64,000 nt of DNA from Pseudomonas sp. 8AS (GCF_902506505.1 NZ_LR733406.1:3614904-3678903), one strand, 5' to 3'. Positions 21,534-33,228 are shown, numbered from the stretch's first letter. Translations and numbers: made by a program. Notes: a model not told the origin generated them from the letters alone.

Positions 21534-21548
21534 TGGCACTGCAATCGC
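21534..21548 (+). promoter_or_regulatory. Candidate sigma-54 -24/-12 element upstream of gcbA
   Basis: TGGCACTGCAATCGC keeps the invariant GG and GC at the correct 12-base offset and matches TGGCAC exactly, but has TCGC for TTGC. The predicted start is about 50 nt before the gcbA ATG. Weak; a chance match is possible in this composition. Confidence 0.3.
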
Positions 21549-21609
21549 CCAGTGGTAGCATGAGGCCATCATCCAGCCCGCAACACGGGCCACGACAGAC
21601 TCCCGACCC

Positions 21610-23226
21610 ATGACCGAGCAAGAAGATCCCAGCCGCGACCGCCTCAAGCAGCACTTCGCCAAACGGGTGATTCACCAGGCCCGCCAGGTCCTGGAAGTCT
21701 GGCAGCGCCTGCAGTTGGGCGAATGGAATGCCGCCGACATGGCCGAACTGAGCGAGGCCAATCTCGGCCTGCTGCGCTATGCCGAACGCTTCGAGCAGGC
21801 GGTGCACACCCAGCTGGCCGCCAGCATCGGCAACTGCCTGACGGCCGTGGAGGCCAACCGCGGCCGGCTCAACAGCCCGCTGATCAGCGAGCTCAACCTG
21901 CTCATGCAGCGCCTGTCGCGCACCGGCCTGCGGCATGCCGACCAGTACGAGCAGACCTTCCTGCCACCGCTGCGCAAGCCGGTTTACCTGGCCCTGCAGG
22001 ACGTTGAGCGCGCCGAGCGCCTGGCCCAGCAACTGGAGTTCTTCGGCCTCAGCGCCCAGGCCCTGCCCAGCGCCAATGCCTTCCGCGCCGCCATGGCCGA
22101 ACGCCATCCGGCGGCGATCCTGATGGAAATCGACTTCGCCGCCCCGGGCCTCGGCCTGCAGCTGGCCAACGAGGCCCAGCAGGGCCTGGAACAGAAGCTG
22201 CCGCTGCTGTTCTTCAGCCACGGCGAAACCGACACCCCGACCCGCCTGGCCGCCGTGCGCGCCGGCGGCCAGGAGTTCTTCACCGACAGCCTGGACGCCT
22301 CCAGCCTGATCGAGCGCATCGAGGTGCTTACCCACGTCAGCCAGTACGACCCGTACAGGGTGCTGATCATCGACGACTCGCGGGCCCAGGCCACCCATAC
22401 CGAGCGCGTGCTGAACAGCGCCGGGATCGTCACCCGCACCCTCACCGAGCCGATCCAGGCGATGGCCGAGCTGGCCGAGTTCCAGCCGGACCTGATCATC
22501 CTCGACATGTACATGCCCGAATGCAACGGCCCGGAACTGGCCAAGGTGATCCGCCACAACGACCGCTACGTCAGCGTGCCGATCATCTACCTGTCCGCCG
22601 AGGACGACCTGGACAAGCAGCTCGACGCCATGAGCGAGGGCGGCGACGACTTCCTGACCAAGCCGATCAAACCGCGCCACCTGATCGCCACCGTGCGCAA
22701 CCGCGCCAGCCGCGCGCGCAACCTCAAGTCGCGCATGGTGCGCGACAGCCTCACCGGGCTGTACAACCACACCCATACCCTGCAGCTGCTCGAGGATGCG
22801 CGCTTCCGCGCCCGCCGCGACGGCCAGCCGCTGTCCTTCGCGATGCTCGACATCGACCACTTCAAGAAGGTCAACGACACCTTCGGCCACCCCATGGGCG
22901 ACCGGGTGATCAAGAGCCTGGCGTTGTTCCTCAAGCAGCGCCTGCGCAAGACCGACCATATCGGCCGCTACGGCGGCGAGGAATTCGCTGTGGTCCTGCC
23001 CGACACCGACGCCGCCACCGCGGCCAAGGTGCTCGACGAGATCCGCCGGCGCTTCGCCGAAATCCACTACCCGGCGCAGCCCCATGACCTGTCCTGCACC
23101 TTCAGCTGCGGCATCGCCGAACTGCGCGACGGCCTGGACGGCAACCAGCTGTCCAAGCAGGCCGACGAGGCGCTGTACGTGGCCAAGCACGGCGGGCGCA
23201 ACCGGGTGGAAATCCACCGCGACTGA
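21610..23226 (+). CDS. gcbA: Response regulator / diguanylate cyclase GcbA (REC-REC-GGDEF)
   Basis: A 538-residue protein. A helical N-terminal region (~1-120) is followed by a degenerate receiver (~128-240, acceptor position reads LMEIDF). A good receiver (~250-365) has Asp299 (LIILDMYMPECNG), acidic pocket IIDDS and TKPIKP. The GGDEF domain has GGEEF at 455-459 and an RxxD site (RKTD, 446-449). It makes c-di-GMP. The name rests on architecture plus position between DUF2333 and ctpL, matching P. aeruginosa GcbA, which promotes attachment and affects dispersion. A short hairpin (GCGTGACG-AA-CGTCACGC) follows the stop. Confidence 0.88.
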   Translation: MTEQEDPSRDRLKQHFAKRVIHQARQVLEVWQRLQLGEWNAADMAELSEANLGLLRYAERFEQAVHTQLAASIGNCLTAVEANRGRLNSPLISELNLLMQRLSRTGLRHADQYEQTFLPPLRKPVYLALQDVERAERLAQQLEFFGLSAQALPSANAFRAAMAERHPAAILMEIDFAAPGLGLQLANEAQQGLEQKLPLLFFSHGETDTPTRLAAVRAGGQEFFTDSLDASSLIERIEVLTHVSQYDPYRVLIIDDSRAQATHTERVLNSAGIVTRTLTEPIQAMAELAEFQPDLIILDMYMPECNGPELAKVIRHNDRYVSVPIIYLSAEDDLDKQLDAMSEGGDDFLTKPIKPRHLIATVRNRASRARNLKSRMVRDSLTGLYNHTHTLQLLEDARFRARRDGQPLSFAMLDIDHFKKVNDTFGHPMGDRVIKSLALFLKQRLRKTDHIGRYGGEEFAVVLPDTDAATAAKVLDEIRRRFAEIHYPAQPHDLSCTFSCGIAELRDGLDGNQLSKQADEALYVAKHGGRNRVEIHRD

Positions 23227-23253
23227 GCCCGGCAGAGCGTGACGAACGTCACG

Positions 23254-23286
23254 CTGTCATAAAGCCGCAATCAAACCGCAATAACC
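23254..23286 (+). promoter_or_regulatory. PhoB box (three 11-bp direct repeats) upstream of ctpL
   Basis: Three consecutive 11-mers: CTGTCATAAAG (23254-23264), CCGCAATCAAA (23265-23275) and CCGCAATAACC (23276-23286). The first 7 bases match the Pho box half-site CTGTCAT exactly. The next two share the CxGxxAT pattern, and each is followed by a mostly A/C 4-mer, as in PhoB sites. They end 35 bp before the ctpL ATG. This fits phosphate-starvation control of a phosphate chemoreceptor. Confidence 0.65.
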
Positions 23287-23320
23287 TCGACGGCACCGAA
23301 TCAGTCCTCCGGTTGCCGTC

Positions 23321-25288
23321 ATGCGCCTCAAACTGCTCACCAACCTGTCCACCGCCCTCCTGGTCATCGCCTGCCTGGCCCTCGGCGCCACCCTGTGGTG
23401 GTCGGAACGGGCGCTGGAGCGGCCCTACCTGCTGATGCAGCGCTACCTGAACCTGTCCCAGCAGTTCCAGCACCAGGTCGCCGACAACATCCAGGATTAC
23501 CTCGGCAGCGGCGACGCCCTGCGCCACAGTGCCGCCAGCCAGGCCATCGCCAGCCTGGAGCAGAGCCTCGGCGAGCTGCCCGCGCAGCTGGCCGCCGAAC
23601 TGCGCCCCAGCCTGTCCGAACTCAGCCAGTTCGCTGCCACCGACCTGCTCGCCGCCGGCAAGCTGGCCGGCGATCCGCAGGGCCTGCTGCTGCAGGCCGA
23701 GCGCGAAATGAGCGGCAGCCTCGAACAGCTGGACAAATACAGCCGCGACAGCCAGAGCAGCGAAGCCGCCCGCTACCAGGCACCGCTGTTCCAGGCCGCC
23801 CAGCACCTGACGCGCCTGGCCCATGCCCGCGCCAAGCTGGCCAGCAGCGGACGCAGCGAGCTGCTCGCCGATGTCGAACGCGAACTGGCCGCCCTCGGCC
23901 TGCAGGCCGCCACCCTCGACAGCCTGCCGCTGCTCGGCGTGACCGCCAGCGCAGAGGCCAGCAGCAACAGCTTCAGCGCCCTGCTCGGCCTGGCCGATAG
24001 CGGCGAGCCCGAGCAGGCCGAGGACCGCGGCATCGCCCTCAAGCGCGACCTGGCCAGCCTGCTCAAGCGCTACCCGGGCGAACTGGCGCGCACCCGCGAA
24101 CTGATCGACAAGCGCGCCGAGCTGGCGCGCAGCAGCAGCGCCAAGATCGAGCAGCTGCAAACCGCCCTGGCCGCCCTGGAGCCGGCGGTGCGCGCCGAGC
24201 ACGGGCGCATCCAGGGCGAAGTGCGGCTGATCCAGGCCCTGATGATCGGCCTGATCCTGCTGATCGCCCTGGCCCTAGACCGCATCCAGCGCCGCCTGAG
24301 CAATGTCCTCAGCCGCCTGGCCCCGGCCCTGGGCACCTGGGCCGCCGGCGACTTCGCCGCCGACATCACGCTCAATTCGCAGACCCGCGAAATGCGCGAC
24401 ATCGAGGACTCGCTGAACCGCCTGCGCCGCTACCTGGTCGAGCTGGTCGGCACCATCCACCACAACGCCGCCCAGGTCGCCGGCAGCAGCCGCACCCTGG
24501 CCGATCTCAGCCAGGGCCTGCACGGCGGCGCCGAGCGCCAGCTGGCCGACACCGCGCAGATCCGCGATGCCCTCGGCGAGCTGGAAGGCACCATCGCCCA
24601 GGTCGCCGACGACGCCAGCCAGGCCGCCGACGCCAGCCGCGCCGCCAGCCGCGCGGTGGAACAGGGCCAGCGGGTGATCGAACAGAGCCTCACCGGCCTG
24701 CATGCGCTGGTCGGCAAGGTGCAGGGCAACGCCCAGTCCGTCGAACAGCTGGCCAGCGAAACCGCCACCATCGGCCAGGTGCTCACGGTGATCCGCGGGG
24801 TGGCCGAGCAGACCAACCTGCTGGCGCTGAACGCCGCCATCGAGGCGGCGCGGGCCGGCGAGATGGGCCGCGGTTTCGCCGTGGTCGCCGAGGAAGTGCG
24901 CTCCCTGGCCCAGCGCACCAGCGGCGCCACCGAAGAGATCCAGCAGCTGATCGCCCGCCTGCAGCAGGCCGCGCAGCAGTCGGTGGCGGCCATGCGCGCC
25001 CAGGTCGAGCACGCCGAAACCACCGCCGGCCAGGCCGCCGAGGCCGACGGTGCGCTCGACGAAGTGGTCGAGGCGATCCGTACCATCGCCAGCATGGCCG
25101 AGCGCATCGCCGAGGCCACCGCCCAGCAGGGCGGCGCCGCCAGCGAGATCCGCGGCCACAGCCAGCGCATCCACCATCTCGGCAGCGACAACCTGGCGCA
25201 CATCGGCGAAGCCCGCCAGCAGGGCGAGCAGCTGCTGCATCTGGGTGGCCAGCTGAATACCGCGGTGCAGGCCTTTCGCGTCGGCTAG
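23321..25288 (+). CDS. ctpL: Methyl-accepting chemotaxis protein, CtpL type (inorganic phosphate chemoreceptor)
   Basis: A 655-residue chemoreceptor. Transmembrane helix 1 is at residues ~9-27. A large all-helical periplasmic sensor (~28-300) precedes transmembrane helix 2 ([14 protein letters not shown], ~307-320). A HAMP-like linker leads to the signalling domain, whose conserved hairpin tip is [20 protein letters not shown] (~497-516). No C-terminal receptor-tail pentapeptide for CheR is present. In P. aeruginosa the gene at this position is CtpL, which mediates taxis to low inorganic phosphate. The PhoB box just upstream agrees with that. The MCP family is certain; the ligand is inferred. 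Confidence 0.88.
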   Translation: MRLKLLTNLSTALLVIACLALGATLWWSERALERPYLLMQRYLNLSQQFQHQVADNIQDYLGSGDALRHSAASQAIASLEQSLGELPAQLAAELRPSLSELSQFAATDLLAAGKLAGDPQGLLLQAEREMSGSLEQLDKYSRDSQSSEAARYQAPLFQAAQHLTRLAHARAKLASSGRSELLADVERELAALGLQAATLDSLPLLGVTASAEASSNSFSALLGLADSGEPEQAEDRGIALKRDLASLLKRYPGELARTRELIDKRAELARSSSAKIEQLQTALAALEPAVRAEHGRIQGEVRLIQALMIGLILLIALALDRIQRRLSNVLSRLAPALGTWAAGDFAADITLNSQTREMRDIEDSLNRLRRYLVELVGTIHHNAAQVAGSSRTLADLSQGLHGGAERQLADTAQIRDALGELEGTIAQVADDASQAADASRAASRAVEQGQRVIEQSLTGLHALVGKVQGNAQSVEQLASETATIGQVLTVIRGVAEQTNLLALNAAIEAARAGEMGRGFAVVAEEVRSLAQRTSGATEEIQQLIARLQQAAQQSVAAMRAQVEHAETTAGQAAEADGALDEVVEAIRTIASMAERIAEATAQQGGAASEIRGHSQRIHHLGSDNLAHIGEARQQGEQLLHLGGQLNTAVQAFRVG

Positions 25289-25413
25289 GGCCGTGCCGCG
25301 GGATGGCCGTCCATCACCCGGCAACATTCACTAACCCTGTGCGCCATCCAGTCGCCTAGGGTCGCTGCGCCGAGTTGGGTATGATGGCCGCAAGTCCGTC
25401 GTGCGAGCCCGCC

Positions 25414-27219
25414 ATGCGCCGTCTGTTGCCTCTCGTCCTGTTCCTGCTGTTCAGCCTGCCGGCCACTGCCGGCCTGTTCGACAAGCTGCCCGACGCGCCC
25501 CTGGGCGCCCCGCTGAACAACAGTGCCGACTTCCTGCCGGTACGCGAAGCCTTCCACCTGAGCCTGGTGGAAAGCTCACCGACTGCGGTGAAGCTGCGCT
25601 TCGTCAATGCCGAGGGCTACTACCTCTATCGCCACGCCTTCAAGTTCCGCATCGAACCGAGCGACCTGGCCAAGGGCGAGGCCGTGATCCCGGCCGGCCA
25701 GCCCAAGCACGATGAATACTTCGGCGATGTCGAGGTGTACTACGGCATCACCGACATAGAGCTGCCGCTGGACAACCCCATCGGCCTGCCGTTTACCGTC
25801 CACGTCACCTACCAGGGTTGCGCCGACAAGGGCCTGTGCTATCCGCCGGAGAACGAGCGCCTGGAAGTCGGCCAAGCCGCCAGCACAGCACCGGCCAGCG
25901 TGGCCGGCGAACCGGCCGGCACAAGCGCCACGCCCCCCGCCAACGCCAGCGGCTGGAGCTGGCAGGAACTGGGCCTGTTCTTCCTCGCCGGCCTCGGCCT
26001 GGCCTTTACCCCTTGCGTGCTGCCGATGCTGCCGATCCTCACCGGCGTGGTCCTGCGCGGCCAGCCCGGCGGCCTGCGCGGCCTGGTGCTGTCGCTGGCC
26101 TACGTGCTGCCGATGGCCGCCAGCTTCGCCGTGCTCGGCGCGCTGATGGGCCTGTTCGGCGCCGAACTCAACCTGCAGGCGCGCCTGCAGTCGCCCTGGG
26201 TACTGGTGCCCTTCGCGCTGTTCTTCGCCCTGTTCGCCGCCGCCAGCCTGGGCTTCCTCGAATTGCGCCTGCCGCAGGCCATCGACGGCCCGCTGCAGCG
26301 CCTGAGCCAGCGCATCCACGGCGGCACGGTGCTCAGCGCCGCGCTGCTCGGCGCCCTCAGCAGCCTGCTGGTCTCGCCCTGCGTGTCGGCACCGCTGGCC
26401 GGCGCCCTGCTGTATATCAGCGCCAGCGGCGATGGCCTCGGCGGCGGCCTCAAGCTGCTGGCCCTGGGCCTGGGCATGGGCGCCCCGCTGGTGCTGTTCG
26501 CCGTCGGCGGCGGCGCCCTGCTGCCACGCTCCGGTTCCTGGATGGTCAGCGTGCGCAACGCCTTCGGCGCCCTGCTGCTGGCGGTATCGATCTGGCTGCT
26601 CGAGCGCGTGCTGCCCGGCCCGCTCAGCCTGGCCCTGTGGGGCCTGCTGGCCGCCGGCGTGGCCCTGTGGCTGGGCGTGCTGGAGCTGACGCCGAAGACC
26701 CACCACCAGAAGGTCGCGCAGGTGCTCGGCCTGCCGCTGCTGGTGTACGCCATCGTCGCCTGGGTCGGCGCCCTGCAGGGACAGAGCGACCCGCTGCGCC
26801 CGCTCGGCCTGCCCAGCGCCGCCGCCGCGCCCGTCAGCGCGCCCGCCAGCAGTTGGCAGAGCATCAGCAGCCCGGCCGAACTGGAGGCCGCCCTGGCCGC
26901 GGCGAAAAGCGCCGGCCAGCCGCTGCTGCTGGACTGGTACGCGGACTGGTGCATCAGCTGCAAGGTGATCGAGCGCGAAGTGCTGACAGCGCCGACAGTG
27001 ACCAGCCAGCTCGGTGCCTACCGGCTAATCCGCTTCGATATCACCGAGAGCAACCCCGCGCAGCGCGCCCTGCTCGACCGTTACCAGCTGTTCGGCCCGC
27101 CGGCGATCCTGTTCTTCTCCGCCACGGGTGACGAATGGACGGATTTGCGTGTCGTAGGAGAGATCAGCGCCGCCGACTTTGCCGAGCGGTTGACCCGCGC
27201 GAGCAGCCGCCAGCCGTAA
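25414..27219 (+). CDS. dsbD: Thiol:disulfide interchange protein DsbD
   Basis: A 601-residue protein in the usual three parts. Signal peptide (1-19), then periplasmic alpha domain (~20-150) with the cysteine pair in VTYQGCADKGLCYPP. Eight-helix membrane beta domain (~190-450) with the redox cysteines in TPCVLPMLPIL and SPCVSAPLAGAL. C-terminal thioredoxin-like gamma domain with CISC (YADWCISCKVIE). It moves electrons from cytoplasmic thioredoxin to periplasmic reductases such as DsbC and the cytochrome c maturation system. The ATG at 25414 starts directly at the signal peptide. Confidence 0.96.
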   Translation: MRRLLPLVLFLLFSLPATAGLFDKLPDAPLGAPLNNSADFLPVREAFHLSLVESSPTAVKLRFVNAEGYYLYRHAFKFRIEPSDLAKGEAVIPAGQPKHDEYFGDVEVYYGITDIELPLDNPIGLPFTVHVTYQGCADKGLCYPPENERLEVGQAASTAPASVAGEPAGTSATPPANASGWSWQELGLFFLAGLGLAFTPCVLPMLPILTGVVLRGQPGGLRGLVLSLAYVLPMAASFAVLGALMGLFGAELNLQARLQSPWVLVPFALFFALFAAASLGFLELRLPQAIDGPLQRLSQRIHGGTVLSAALLGALSSLLVSPCVSAPLAGALLYISASGDGLGGGLKLLALGLGMGAPLVLFAVGGGALLPRSGSWMVSVRNAFGALLLAVSIWLLERVLPGPLSLALWGLLAAGVALWLGVLELTPKTHHQKVAQVLGLPLLVYAIVAWVGALQGQSDPLRPLGLPSAAAAPVSAPASSWQSISSPAELEAALAAAKSAGQPLLLDWYADWCISCKVIEREVLTAPTVTSQLGAYRLIRFDITESNPAQRALLDRYQLFGPPAILFFSATGDEWTDLRVVGEISAADFAERLTRASSRQP

Positions 27220-27338
27220 CGGCGTCACATCTTTGCCGTAAAGTTCGGCCATCGTGGCGACTACTGTCGGCAACTGGACAGCCCGCAGTGCTTTCGGCAT
27301 AGTCCCGGCCATCCCCCGGACAGAACAAGGACAACTGC

Positions 27339-27782
27339 ATGGCCACCCTCCTGGTGCTGCACGGCCCCAATCTCAATCTGCTGGGCAGCCGCGAGCCCGG
27401 CGTCTATGGCGCCACCACCCTGGCCCAGATCAATCAGGATCTCGAGCAGCGCGCCCGCGCCGCCGGGCATCACCTGCAGTACCTGCAGAGCAATGCCGAG
27501 TACGAACTGATCGAGCGCATTCACGCCGCAAAAGGCGAAGGTGTCGACTTTATCCTGATCAATCCTGCCGCTTTTACTCACACCAGCGTCGCATTACGTG
27601 ACGCATTGCTGGCGGTGAGCATCCCATTCATCGAAGTGCACCTGTCCAACGTGCACAAACGTGAAGCCTTCCGCCATCACTCCTACTTTTCCGACGTAGC
27701 CGTGGGAGTGATCTGCGGCCTTGGCGCCAGCGGTTATCGGCTGGCCCTGGAGGCTGCCCTGGAACAACTAGAACGCCCCTGA
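27339..27782 (+). CDS. aroQ: Type II 3-dehydroquinate dehydratase
   Basis: A 147-residue protein with complete type II signatures: [13 protein letters not shown] (residues 8-20), catalytic-loop Tyr region [36 protein letters not shown] and the catalytic-His segment [15 protein letters not shown]. It dehydrates 3-dehydroquinate in the shikimate pathway; the enzyme is a homododecamer in this family. AAGGA lies 7 bp before the start. It is followed by accB 27 bp downstream, the usual pseudomonad order aroQ-accB-accC. Confidence 0.97.
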   Translation: MATLLVLHGPNLNLLGSREPGVYGATTLAQINQDLEQRARAAGHHLQYLQSNAEYELIERIHAAKGEGVDFILINPAAFTHTSVALRDALLAVSIPFIEVHLSNVHKREAFRHHSYFSDVAVGVICGLGASGYRLALEAALEQLERP

Positions 27783-27809
27783 CGACCTCACCTTGGGAGT
27801 TGCAAAGCT

Positions 27810-28271
27810 ATGGATATCCGTAAAGTCAAAAAACTGATCGAACTGCTGGAAGAGTCCGGCATCGACGAACTGGAGATCCGCGAGGGCGAAGAGTCCGTGC
27901 GCATCAGCCGCCACAGCAAGCAACCGGCCTATGCCCCGCAGCCGGTGTATGCCCAGGCTCCGGCCCCGGTTGCCGCACCGGTCGCTGCCGCCCCGGCCGC
28001 CGCCGAAGCCGCTGCCCCGGCCGCCGCCAAGCTGAACGGCACCGTGGCCCGTTCGCCGATGGTCGGCACCTTCTACCGCGCCGCCTCGCCGACCTCCGGC
28101 AACTTCGTTGAAGTGGGCCAGCACGTGAAGAAAGGCGACATCCTGTGCATCGTCGAAGCGATGAAGATGATGAACCACATCGAGGCCGAAGCCAGCGGCG
28201 TGATCGAATCCATCCTGGTGGAAAACGGCCAGCCGGTGGAATACGACCAGCCCCTGTTCACCATCGTTTGA
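27810..28271 (+). CDS. accB: Acetyl-CoA carboxylase biotin carboxyl carrier protein AccB
   Basis: A 153-residue carrier. The N-terminal [20 protein letters not shown] is followed by an Ala/Pro-rich hinge (~45-72). The biotinyl domain carries the modified lysine in [12 protein letters not shown] (~120). It carries carboxybiotin between AccC and the AccAD carboxyltransferase in fatty-acid synthesis. It lies 17 bp upstream of accC, forming an operon. Confidence 0.97.
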   Translation: MDIRKVKKLIELLEESGIDELEIREGEESVRISRHSKQPAYAPQPVYAQAPAPVAAPVAAAPAAAEAAAPAAAKLNGTVARSPMVGTFYRAASPTSGNFVEVGQHVKKGDILCIVEAMKMMNHIEAEASGVIESILVENGQPVEYDQPLFTIV

Positions 28272-28288
28272 TGCGCGGGGAACCTGCG

Positions 28289-29644
28289 ATGCAGAAGCTG
28301 GAAAAAGTCCTGATCGCCAACCGTGGCGAAATTGCTCTGCGCATCCTGCGCGCCTGCAAGGAACTGGGCATCAAGACCGTGGCCGTGCACTCCACCGCCG
28401 ACCGCGAACTGATGCACCTGGGCCTGGCCGACGAGTCCGTGTGCATCGGCCCGGCGCCGGGCGCCCTGTCCTACCTGAACATCCCGGCGATCATCAGCGC
28501 CGCCGAAGTCACCGGCGCCACGGCGATCCACCCGGGCTACGGCTTCCTCGCCGAGAACGCCGACTTCGCCGAACAGGTGGAGAACTCCGGCTTCGCCTTC
28601 ATCGGCCCGAAAGCCGACACCATCCGCCTGATGGGCGACAAGGTCTCGGCCAAGAACGCCATGATCAAGTCCGGCGTCCCGGTAGTACCCGGCTCCGACG
28701 GCCCGCTGCCGGAAGACGAAGAAACCGCCCTGCAGATTGCCCGCGAAGTCGGCTACCCGGTGATCATCAAGGCTGCCGGCGGCGGCGGCGGTCGCGGCAT
28801 GCGCGTGGTGCACAACGAGGAAGACCTGATCAAGTCGGCCAAGCTGACCCGCACCGAAGCCGGTGCCGCGTTCGGCAACCCGATGGTCTACTTGGAGAAG
28901 TTCCTCGGCAATCCGCGTCACGTGGAAGTCCAGGTCCTGTCCGACGGCCAGGGCAACGCCATCCACCTGGGCGACCGCGACTGCTCGCTGCAGCGCCGCC
29001 ACCAGAAGGTGCTGGAAGAAGCGCCGGCCCCGGGCATCGACGAGAAGGCCCGCGCCGAAGTGCTCAAGCGCTGCGTCGACGCCTGCATCGAGATCGGCTA
29101 CCGCGGCGCCGGCACCTTCGAGTTCCTCTACGAAGACGGCCGTTTCTACTTCATCGAGATGAACACCCGCGTGCAGGTCGAGCATCCGGTCACCGAAATG
29201 GTCACCGGCATCGACATCGTCAAGGAGATGCTCAGCATCGCCGCCGGCAACAAGCTGTCGATCAAGCAGAGCGACGTGGTCATCCGCGGTCACGCCCTGG
29301 AGTGCCGGATCAACGCCGAGGACCCGGACAACTTCATGCCCTGCCCCGGCAAGGTCAAGCACTACCATGCTCCGGGCGGCAACGGCGTGCGCGTCGACTC
29401 GCACCTGTACAGCGGCTACGCGGTACCGCCGAACTACGACTCGCTGATCGGCAAGCTGATCACCTACGGCAAGGATCGCGACGAAGCCATGGCGCGCATG
29501 CGCAATGCCCTGGACGAGATCGTGGTCGACGGGATCAAGACCAATATCCCGCTGCACCGCGACCTGGTGGTCGACAAGGGCTTCAACAAGGGCGGCGTGA
29601 ATATCCACTACCTCGAGAAAAAACTCGGGATGGATAAGCACTAA
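28289..29644 (+). CDS. accC: Acetyl-CoA carboxylase biotin carboxylase subunit AccC
   Basis: A 451-residue ATP-grasp enzyme. [20 protein letters not shown] starts the pre-ATP-grasp domain, [16 protein letters not shown] is the glycine-rich ATP loop (~160), and [13 protein letters not shown] and [15 protein letters not shown] catalytic stretches are intact. It carboxylates biotin on AccB using ATP and bicarbonate. The usual length is about 450. The ATG at 28289 follows GGGGAA. The operon ends at a hairpin terminator at 29660. Confidence 0.98.
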   Translation: MQKLEKVLIANRGEIALRILRACKELGIKTVAVHSTADRELMHLGLADESVCIGPAPGALSYLNIPAIISAAEVTGATAIHPGYGFLAENADFAEQVENSGFAFIGPKADTIRLMGDKVSAKNAMIKSGVPVVPGSDGPLPEDEETALQIAREVGYPVIIKAAGGGGGRGMRVVHNEEDLIKSAKLTRTEAGAAFGNPMVYLEKFLGNPRHVEVQVLSDGQGNAIHLGDRDCSLQRRHQKVLEEAPAPGIDEKARAEVLKRCVDACIEIGYRGAGTFEFLYEDGRFYFIEMNTRVQVEHPVTEMVTGIDIVKEMLSIAAGNKLSIKQSDVVIRGHALECRINAEDPDNFMPCPGKVKHYHAPGGNGVRVDSHLYSGYAVPPNYDSLIGKLITYGKDRDEAMARMRNALDEIVVDGIKTNIPLHRDLVVDKGFNKGGVNIHYLEKKLGMDKH

Positions 29645-29659
29645 GCTCCATTGCTGCAC

Positions 29660-29694
29660 GCGACAAGGGCTGCCCACGGGCGGCCCTTGTCGTT
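29660..29694 (+). terminator. Intrinsic terminator of the accBC transcript
   Basis: Arms CGACAAGGGCTGCCC and GGGCGGCCCTTGTCG (one mismatch) around ACG, followed by a short TTT. It lies 16 bp after the accC stop. Confidence 0.8.
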
Positions 29695-29789
29695 TCCGCC
29701 CGGCGCCTGCGCTGGCAGGCGCCCCACCCGTTCAAGTAAGCTGCGCGGCCAATCGCGCCAACCCGCCGCATCGCTCTCGAGGTTTCCCC

Positions 29790-30668
29790 ATGCCCTGGTT
29801 ACAAGTCCGTCTCGCCATCACCCCGGATCAGGCGCAAACCTATGAAGACGCCCTGCTCGGCGTCGGCGCCGTCTCCGTGACCTTCATGGACGCCGAAGAC
29901 CAGCCGATCTTCGAGCCGGACCTGGGCACCACCCCGCTGTGGTCGCACACCCACCTGCTGGCCCTGTTCGAGGCCGACACCGACCCGGCCAACCTGATCG
30001 CCCACCTGGAACTGCTGACCGGCGCGCCACTGCCCGAGCACCAGATCGAGCAGATCGAGGACCAGGACTGGGAACGCAGCTGGATGGACAACTTCCAGCC
30101 GATGCGCTTCGGCCGGCGCCTGTGGATCGTGCCGAGCTGGCACGCCGCGCCGGAGCCGGAGGCGGTCAACCTGTTGCTCGACCCGGGCCTGGCCTTCGGC
30201 ACCGGCACCCACCCGACCACCGCCCTGTGCCTGGAATGGCTGGACGGCCAGGACCTGCAGGGCTGCAGCGTGCTGGATTTCGGCTGCGGCTCGGGCATCC
30301 TGGCCATCGCCGCCCTGCTCCTCGGCGCACCCCAAGCGGTCGGCACCGACATCGACCCGCAGGCCCTGGAGGCCTCGCGCGACAATGCCTCGCGCAACGG
30401 CATCGAGCCGGCACGCTTCCCCGTCTACCTGCCGGCCGACCTGCCGCAGCAGCAGGCCGACGTGGTGGTGGCCAACATCCTCGCCGGGCCGCTGGTCACC
30501 CTGGCGCCGCAGATCACCAGCCTGGTCAAGAGCGGCGGGCGCCTGGCGCTGTCCGGCATCCTCGCCGAACAGGCCGACGAGGTTCGCGCCGCCTATCAGG
30601 ACGCCTTCAACCTCGATCCGACCGCAAGCAAGGATGGCTGGGTCCGCATCAGCGGGGTCAAGCGCTAG
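29790..30668 (+). CDS. prmA: Ribosomal protein L11 methyltransferase PrmA
   Basis: A 292-residue protein. An N-terminal substrate-binding domain ([20 protein letters not shown]) is joined to a SAM methyltransferase domain. Key segments are [24 protein letters not shown], motif [21 protein letters not shown] (~163-182) and [13 protein letters not shown], all diagnostic of PrmA. It trimethylates several amino groups of ribosomal protein L11. Length and order match the family. Confidence 0.97.
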   Translation: MPWLQVRLAITPDQAQTYEDALLGVGAVSVTFMDAEDQPIFEPDLGTTPLWSHTHLLALFEADTDPANLIAHLELLTGAPLPEHQIEQIEDQDWERSWMDNFQPMRFGRRLWIVPSWHAAPEPEAVNLLLDPGLAFGTGTHPTTALCLEWLDGQDLQGCSVLDFGCGSGILAIAALLLGAPQAVGTDIDPQALEASRDNASRNGIEPARFPVYLPADLPQQQADVVVANILAGPLVTLAPQITSLVKSGGRLALSGILAEQADEVRAAYQDAFNLDPTASKDGWVRISGVKR

Positions 30669-30722
30669 TAGCGCCGGCATGAGCTTGAGTAAACTAGCGC
30701 CACGTTTTGCACGGATCGCCGC

Positions 30723-32015
<1,293 letters not shown>

Positions 32016-32021
32016 GCCTGA

Positions 32022-32043
32022 AAGTGCCGGATTTCCGGCACTT
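32022..32043 (+). terminator. Probable terminator hairpin after the DUF3426 gene
   Basis: Perfect arms AAGTGCCGG and CCGGCACTT with an ATTT loop, 6 bp after the stop. There is no T-run, so it may terminate weakly or act as a transcript-end stabiliser. Confidence 0.6.
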
Positions 32044-32229
32044 GCACGGCTAGCCATACCCTATGGCGATAAGCCGGCAGCTGCTCATAATTTGTTCAAA
32101 ACAGCCTTTATCCGGTCACCGAGAGCGGGTATCATGCCCTCCCTTTTTCGCACTCCCATGAAGCCGTTTTTTGAGATCAGGCGGGCCTCGCCATTCCCGG
32201 AACAGCCTCAAAACAACAGGGATGATCCC

Positions 32230-33228
32230 ATGTCGGTGGTACGCATCGGCCCATACACACTGCCCAATCAGCTGATCCTCGCCCCCATGGCGGGCGTCAC
32301 CGATCAGCCGTTCCGGCAGCTGTGCCGGCGCCTCGGCGCCGGGCTGGTGGTGTCGGAGATGGTCACCAGCGACGTGCGCCTGTGGAACAGCCGCAAGTCC
32401 AGCCTGCGCATGATCCACAGCGGCGATCCCGAGCCGCGCTCGGTACAGATCGCCGGTGGCGACCCCGAAATGCTCGCCGAAGCCGCCCGCCGCAATGTCG
32501 AGCTGGGCGCACAGATCATCGACATCAACATGGGCTGCCCGGCCAAGAAGGTGTGCAACAAGGCCGCCGGCTCGGCCCTGCTGAAGGACGAGGAGCTGGT
32601 CGCCGCCATCCTCGACGCGGTGGTCAAGGCGGTCGACGTGCCGGTCACCCTGAAGATCCGCACCGGCTGGGATCGAGCGAACAAGAACGGCACAACCGTG
32701 GCAAAAATCGCCGAACAGGCCGGTATCAGCGCGCTGGCCGTGCATGGCCGCACCCGCGCCGACCTGTACACCGGCCAGGCCGAATACGACACCATCGCCG
32801 CGATCAAGCAGGCGGTCTCCATTCCGGTGTTCGCCAATGGCGACATCGACTCGCCACGCAAGGCCCGCAGCGTACTCGCCGCCACCGGCGCCGATGGCCT
32901 GCTGATCGGCCGCGCCGCCCAGGGGCGGCCGTGGATCTTTCGCGAAATCGCCCATTATCTGGCCACCGGCCAGGAGCTGGCAGCGCCGCCCCTGCACGAG
33001 ATCGAACGGATCCTGCTGGAGCACCTGGCCGCCCTGCACGCCTTCTACGGCGAGGTGATGGGCGTACGCATCGCCCGCAAGCACGTCGGCTGGTACCTGG
33101 CCACCCTCCCCGGAGCCCGGGAATTTCGCACCGCTTTCAATCGTCTGGACAGTACGGACGCGCAGTACACCCACGTTCGGCAGTTTTTTGCCGCACGCCA
33201 TAACAAGGACAACGAGGTGGCCGCATGA
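32230..33228 (+). CDS. dusB: tRNA-dihydrouridine synthase DusB
   Basis: A 332-residue FMN-dependent TIM-barrel enzyme that reduces uridine to dihydrouridine in tRNA. Signatures: LILAPMAGVTDQPFRQLCRR (FMN-binding), the catalytic Cys in DINMGCPAKKVCNKAAGSAL, and VHGRTRADLYTGQA. I chose the ATG at 32230 because family members start just before the IGPYTL strand. Its stop overlaps the fis start (ATGA); the dusB-fis operon is ancestral in gammaproteobacteria. A TATCAT -10-like element at 32130-32135 could be its promoter. Confidence 0.96.
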   Translation: MSVVRIGPYTLPNQLILAPMAGVTDQPFRQLCRRLGAGLVVSEMVTSDVRLWNSRKSSLRMIHSGDPEPRSVQIAGGDPEMLAEAARRNVELGAQIIDINMGCPAKKVCNKAAGSALLKDEELVAAILDAVVKAVDVPVTLKIRTGWDRANKNGTTVAKIAEQAGISALAVHGRTRADLYTGQAEYDTIAAIKQAVSIPVFANGDIDSPRKARSVLAATGADGLLIGRAAQGRPWIFREIAHYLATGQELAAPPLHEIERILLEHLAALHAFYGEVMGVRIARKHVGWYLATLPGAREFRTAFNRLDSTDAQYTHVRQFFAARHNKDNEVAA

